Assembly: GCA_005879245.1 (NCBI GenBank) | Contig: VBLA01000079.1 | Location: forward strand, 1 to 6,593 | Origin: Deltaproteobacteria bacterium | Lineage (GTDB): Bacteria > Desulfobacterota > Binatia > DP-6 | Direction: 5' to 3' | Length of the DNA stretch: 6,593 nucleotides | Shown here: positions 5,528-6,593 of the stretch, one piece after another | How the letters are laid out: each line of letters opens with the position of its first letter | Numbering within the stretch: position 1 is the stretch's first letter | Made by a program: the position numbers and the translations under genes | Notes under the pieces: model-generated | The model's input: only the letters and a program-made list of their open reading frames with translations | What the model was told of the DNA's origin: nothing | Databases searched by the model: none

Positions 5528-6593
5528 ATGGCTCCCTCGACCCGAGCGCAGGCGGCGCAGAGCGTCGCCGGTAACCTCCCCGAGAAAGACCCCGGCATGA
5601 GCAAGGTGCAGGTGGCGAAGCCCTACTTCCCGGCCGAGGACATCGCCGAGATCATGACGACCGTGCGCTCCGTCCTGGAGAGCGGCATGATCATGCAGGG
5701 CCCGCACGTCCGCCGCTTCGAGGAGGAGTTCGCGGCCTACGTCGGCGTGCGCTTCGCGCGCGCCGTGAACTCCGGCACCTCCGCGCTGCACGGGCTCCTC
5801 AGCTACTACGACGTCCGCGATCGCGAGGTGCTCGTCCCCGTCAACACCTTCCTGGCGAGCGCGAACGCGGTTCTCTTCGCCGGCGGGCGCCCGGTCTTCG
5901 TGGACATCGACCCGAACACGCTGCTCGTCGACTTCGCGGATCTCACGCGGCGGGTGACGCCGCGGACGGCCGGTGTCGTCCTGGTGCACGTCGCCGGCTT
6001 GATCAGCGCGGACGTCGACCGCATCCGCACGTTCTGCGCCTCGCGGGGACTCTTCCTGGTGGAGGACGCGGCGCACGCCGCGGGCTCGAGCCGCCGGGGG
6101 CGGCGGGCGGGGGCGCTGGGTGAAGCGGCCGCGTTCTCACTGCTCGCGACCAAGATCATCACCTCGGGGGGCGAGGGCGGTCTCGTGACGACGAACGACG
6201 AGGCCCTCGCGCAGCGGATCACGAGCCTCCGCTTCCACGGGGAGGATTCCAAGCGCGGGGTGCAGGACCGGATTGGCTACAGCTGGCGCATGACCGAGAT
6301 CCAGGCGGTGATCGGGGCGACGCAGGTCCGGCGGCTCGACGAGATCGTCGCCCGCCGCATGGCGATCGCCGCCACGTACGACGCCGCGTTCCGCGCCCTG
6401 CCGCGCGTCCAGCCGCTCCACACCCCGGCCGGCGACTGCAATGCGTACTACAAGTACCCGCTCAAGCTCGCCCCGTCACTCGACCGCCGGGCCGTGCAGC
6501 AGCGGCTGGATGCCGAGTTCGGCGTGCGCTCGGGCACCTCGTACTACCCGCCCTGCCACCTCCAGCCGGCGTATCGCGAGGCGTTCGGCTACC
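5528..6593 (+). CDS. DegT/DnrJ/EryC1/StrS family PLP aminotransferase (3' truncated)
   Basis: The frame stays open from the ATG at 5528 to the window edge, giving 355 residues; the family is usually about 370-400, so perhaps the last few tens are missing. These fold-type I PLP enzymes mostly aminate keto-sugars on nucleotide carriers. Visible motifs are the phosphate-binding SGTSAL (82-87), PVNTFLASANAV (104-115), VEDAAHAAGS (178-187) with Asp180 for the pyridine nitrogen, and SLLATKIITSGGEGG (204-218) with Lys209 as the expected Schiff-base lysine. GYSWRMTEIQAVIG (250-263) has Ser where relatives usually have Asn. YYPPCHLQPAY (339-349) is the usual C-terminal substrate-side motif. The start is uncertain. 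ATG 5528 has GGTGA five bases upstream; GTG 5519 would overlap the previous stop; ATG 5597, with GAGAAAG upstream, begins right at the conserved core. Its place beside epimerase and glycosyltransferase genes favours an amino-sugar role. A PLP step on a sulfonated keto acid is a less likely alternative. Confidence 0.9.
   Translation, partial: MAPSTRAQAAQSVAGNLPEKDPGMSKVQVAKPYFPAEDIAEIMTTVRSVLESGMIMQGPHVRRFEEEFAAYVGVRFARAVNSGTSALHGLLSYYDVRDREVLVPVNTFLASANAVLFAGGRPVFVDIDPNTLLVDFADLTRRVTPRTAGVVLVHVAGLISADVDRIRTFCASRGLFLVEDAAHAAGSSRRGRRAGALGEAAAFSLLATKIITSGGEGGLVTTNDEALAQRITSLRFHGEDSKRGVQDRIGYSWRMTEIQAVIGATQVRRLDEIVARRMAIAATYDAAFRALPRVQPLHTPAGDCNAYYKYPLKLAPSLDRRAVQQRLDAEFGVRSGTSYYPPCHLQPAYREAFGY

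Noticed and set aside
4659..6076. Two overlapping - strand frames (4659-5507 and 5216-6076) opposite the ComA-like and aminotransferase genes
   Set aside because: Both are antisense shadows of genes with conserved motifs.

Overview
The window is a compact, high-G+C (roughly two thirds by eye) bacterial segment in which every convincing gene lies on the + strand. It holds six genes: two are cut by the window edges and four are complete. Gaps are small or negative: a GTGA overlap at 347-350, 9 nt at 1730-1738, an 8-nt overlap at 3039-3046, 72 nt at 4617-4688, and about 5 nt at 5523-5527. This looks like one operon or its middle part. No RNA gene, insertion sequence, CRISPR array, clear promoter or terminator was found. 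The G+C content and gene types fit a high-GC bacterium, for example a proteobacterial or uncultivated soil lineage. The sequence does not allow a firmer placement, and nothing in it is specifically archaeal.

Layout: (1) 1-350, the C-terminal end of an NAD-dependent sugar-nucleotide epimerase/dehydratase-like protein. (2) 347-1729, a GT4-like glycosyltransferase. (3) 1739-3046, an ATP-grasp carboxylate ligase-like protein. (4) 3039-4616, an aspartase/fumarase-superfamily lyase that resembles argininosuccinate lyase but has lost several of that enzyme's signature residues. (5) 4689-5522, a ComA-type phosphosulfolactate synthase. (6) 5528-6593, a DegT/DnrJ/EryC1/StrS PLP aminotransferase, open at the right edge.

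Genes 1, 2 and 6 are the usual parts of a glycan or glycoconjugate cluster: nucleotide-sugar modification, sugar amination and glycosyl transfer. Genes 3-5 are not. ComA adds sulfite to phosphoenolpyruvate. In the bacterial coenzyme M pathway of Xanthobacter, an aspartase/fumarase-superfamily enzyme then eliminates phosphate to give sulfoacrylate. Finding both enzyme types side by side, with an ATP-grasp ligase and a sugar-type aminotransferase, suggests a C3-sulfonate branch that may feed a sulfonated, amide-linked sugar or small molecule. This last step is inference: the adjacency and motifs are seen, but the product is unknown.
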